Assembly (NCBI GenBank): GCA_013398055.1
Contig: VZRS01010803.1
Coordinates: 434,001 to 498,000, forward strand
Direction: 5' to 3'
Source of the DNA: Ifrita kowaldi
Taxonomy: Eukaryota > Chordata > Aves > Passeriformes > Cinclosomatidae
Length of the DNA: 64,000 nt
Shown: in pieces, positions 62,390 to 64,000 of the stretch
Numbering within the stretch: the stretch's first letter is position 1
How the letters are laid out: each line of letters starts with the position of its first letter
Translations under genes and position numbers: made by a program
Notes under the pieces: model-generated
What the model was told of the DNA's origin: nothing
The model's input: only the letters and a program-made list of their open reading frames with translations
Database searches by the model: none

Positions 62390-62493
62390 AAAAAAAAGAA
62401 AATGAAAACAAACAAAACCAAAAACAAACAAAAAAACAAACAAAACCCAAACAAAAATAAAAACAAAGGGAAAAAAAAACAACAAGAAAAATA
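62390..62493 (+). repeat. A-rich (CAAA)n low-complexity tract
   Basis: About 100 bp consist of A runs separated by single C or CC, with AAAC, AAACAAAC and AAAACCC units and no fixed period. On the minus strand it gives an F-rich frame (62,361-62,579) that is an artefact of the repeat. It could be the degraded tail of a retroposon, but no body is recognisable beside it. Confidence 0.88.
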
Positions 62494-64000
62494 CACCACG
62501 ACACCAACTTGAATTTTGTAAGTCTGTTAAGCTCTTTAATCTTTGGAACTAGTGGAAGTTTCCCCCTGTGACCTGCCAATTGAATCCATAAAATATCCTG
62601 AGAAAAATTTCCCTGAAAAATGAAGTCAAAATAACATACAAAACTGAGGAATTCGTGTAAAAAAACTTATTAATATATGGGACTCAGTTCTTGCTCATCT
62701 TTCAGACATCCTTGACTTTAATTCCAGCATTTGAACTACTCACAGCTTGAACTCTTAAGGTTTGACTTCTCAGATTACGAGAACTATAATGTGAGTAAAT
62801 GTCAATATACTGCACATGAATTTTAGCAATGAAAACTGTAGTTGTACATGGAGTGAATTATATCCTATATTATGCAAACCAAAACTGATGGATCAAAGAT
62901 GAGTCCCACTTGAATGGGAAGTCTCTAGTACAGGGTGTTCACAATACCAAAGTAAAATTCATTTAAATTGCCTTTGTGAATGAGAAGGAGGAAAATGACA
63001 TTTGGAGAATGGGAAATAGAGAGAGTAAAGTAAAATCAGTTAACCCTGGATTTATAACAGTTATAGTAATTTAAGCAAAAGTCAAAAGAATGCCCATAAA
63101 ACCAGGGAATATAGCAGGAGTGCAGAACAAAAAGTACTGGAAATTGTTTTCTATTTGAGAATAACGAGGAAAGAAGGAACTGACTTCACGGTGTACAAAG
63201 AGAGTATCCGTGCTTCAGAAGAGAATCTAGAGGGACAGAGAAGACCCTGGGACATACACTGGCCATCTCGGTGCAAACAAACATCCATGCAATCCAGAAC
63301 GTTGTCAACAGCAATGACCATAAACAGATACAAAGGGAAACACAACAACACTATAAATTATACTTTCTCTGCTATTTTCAGCTATGGGGATTTCCTGATT
63401 CTGATGTGATTTGTCTGTTTAATGGCATTCAATACATCCCTCTCTCAATTGCTTGTACAGTTTCTCCTGTGACACATGTAAAATTTCTGTGTCCCCAACA
63501 CGTTTTGGAAAGGAAAATTCCGTAGTGCTGTTTGTGACCCTGTCCTCTAGCAGTTTCATTTTATGGTCTTTCTTAAACAGGAAGAAATGGAGATGAAGAA
63601 GTTCAGACCTTAACATTTGTATCTCTTCTACTCTGCTTTTTTCACCAATCTTAAACAAAAGAATGCTGCTATAGAAGCTGCACAAGATGACTAAAGAACT
63701 GAAAAGTTAGCGCAGCATTAATGTTTCTCTTATGGATGGGGAAAGCACAATGTCATATTTGAACCCCAATGATGTATAAGTAGCATATGTCCTGTACAAC
63801 TCCGACAATGTGGCTATAAACTAAAGTTCTACTACATTTACAGCACCGGCTGACAAAAAGGCAACCTCAAAAGTGGTACTTTTCACTCTCACAAGCACCA
63901 GTTAGTGGTCAACAAATAGTAATGTGGCAAGGGGTGTCAAGTGGTCATCTTCAAGTCATCTCATATCACGAGAGTGTGAAATTAATTTACAAATTAACAA
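62494..64000. other. AT-rich non-coding DNA, no gene seen
   Basis: Three frames of 66 to 88 codons overlap at 63,151-63,685 on both strands and none is recognisable. Nothing further stands out up to the window end. Confidence 0.65.

Noticed and set aside
62361..62579. F-rich 72-codon minus-strand frame resembling a membrane segment
   Set aside because: The phenylalanine run is the translation of the opposite strand of the A-rich tract at 62,390-62,493.
1..64000. Bacterial or phage features: operons, CRISPR, tRNA clusters, Shine-Dalgarno sites
   Set aside because: The repeat families, microsatellites, low coding density and CpG depletion show vertebrate nuclear DNA. No spaced direct-repeat array or tRNA fold was found.

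Overview
The window looks like bird nuclear DNA from a gene desert or a very long intron. The base composition is AT-rich and CpG-poor. Open frames are short and scattered over both strands, and no protein family can be read in any of them with confidence. The recognisable interspersed repeats are LINEs of the CR1 family, the dominant avian retrotransposon. One copy still ends in the short ATTCTATGATTCT-type 3' tail typical of avian CR1. No Alu, L1 or B1 sequence was seen, which argues against a mammal. The species cannot be named from the sequence.

Layout. Positions 1-47,000 contain no interspersed repeat that I could recognise. This part is unique-looking AT-rich DNA with scattered microsatellites, A/T/C tracts, a 30-bp tandem duplication, a short degenerate tandem repeat, several palindromes, and some stretches whose texture suggests conserved non-coding or regulatory DNA. 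From 47,000 to 60,000 all recognised transposable-element relics are found. They are a CR1 3' end on the minus strand (47,015-47,510), a very old CR1 fragment on the plus strand (51,776-51,985), a better-preserved CR1 3' end on the plus strand (53,622-53,897), a MIR-type SINE on the minus strand (54,745-54,960), and an ancient 1.3-kb CR1 reverse-transcriptase relic on the minus strand (58,600-59,920). A possible decayed gag-like remnant lies at 50,663-50,880, with low confidence. From 60,000 to 64,000 the sequence is again plain AT-rich DNA with one long A-rich tract.

No gene, operon, RNA gene or CRISPR array can be supported, and I saw no undescribed coding system. The longest open frame (146 codons, 39,522-39,962) is about as long as chance allows in this much AT-rich sequence on two strands. 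Any function here is most likely cis-regulatory or non-coding RNA, and showing that needs cross-species alignment and expression data.
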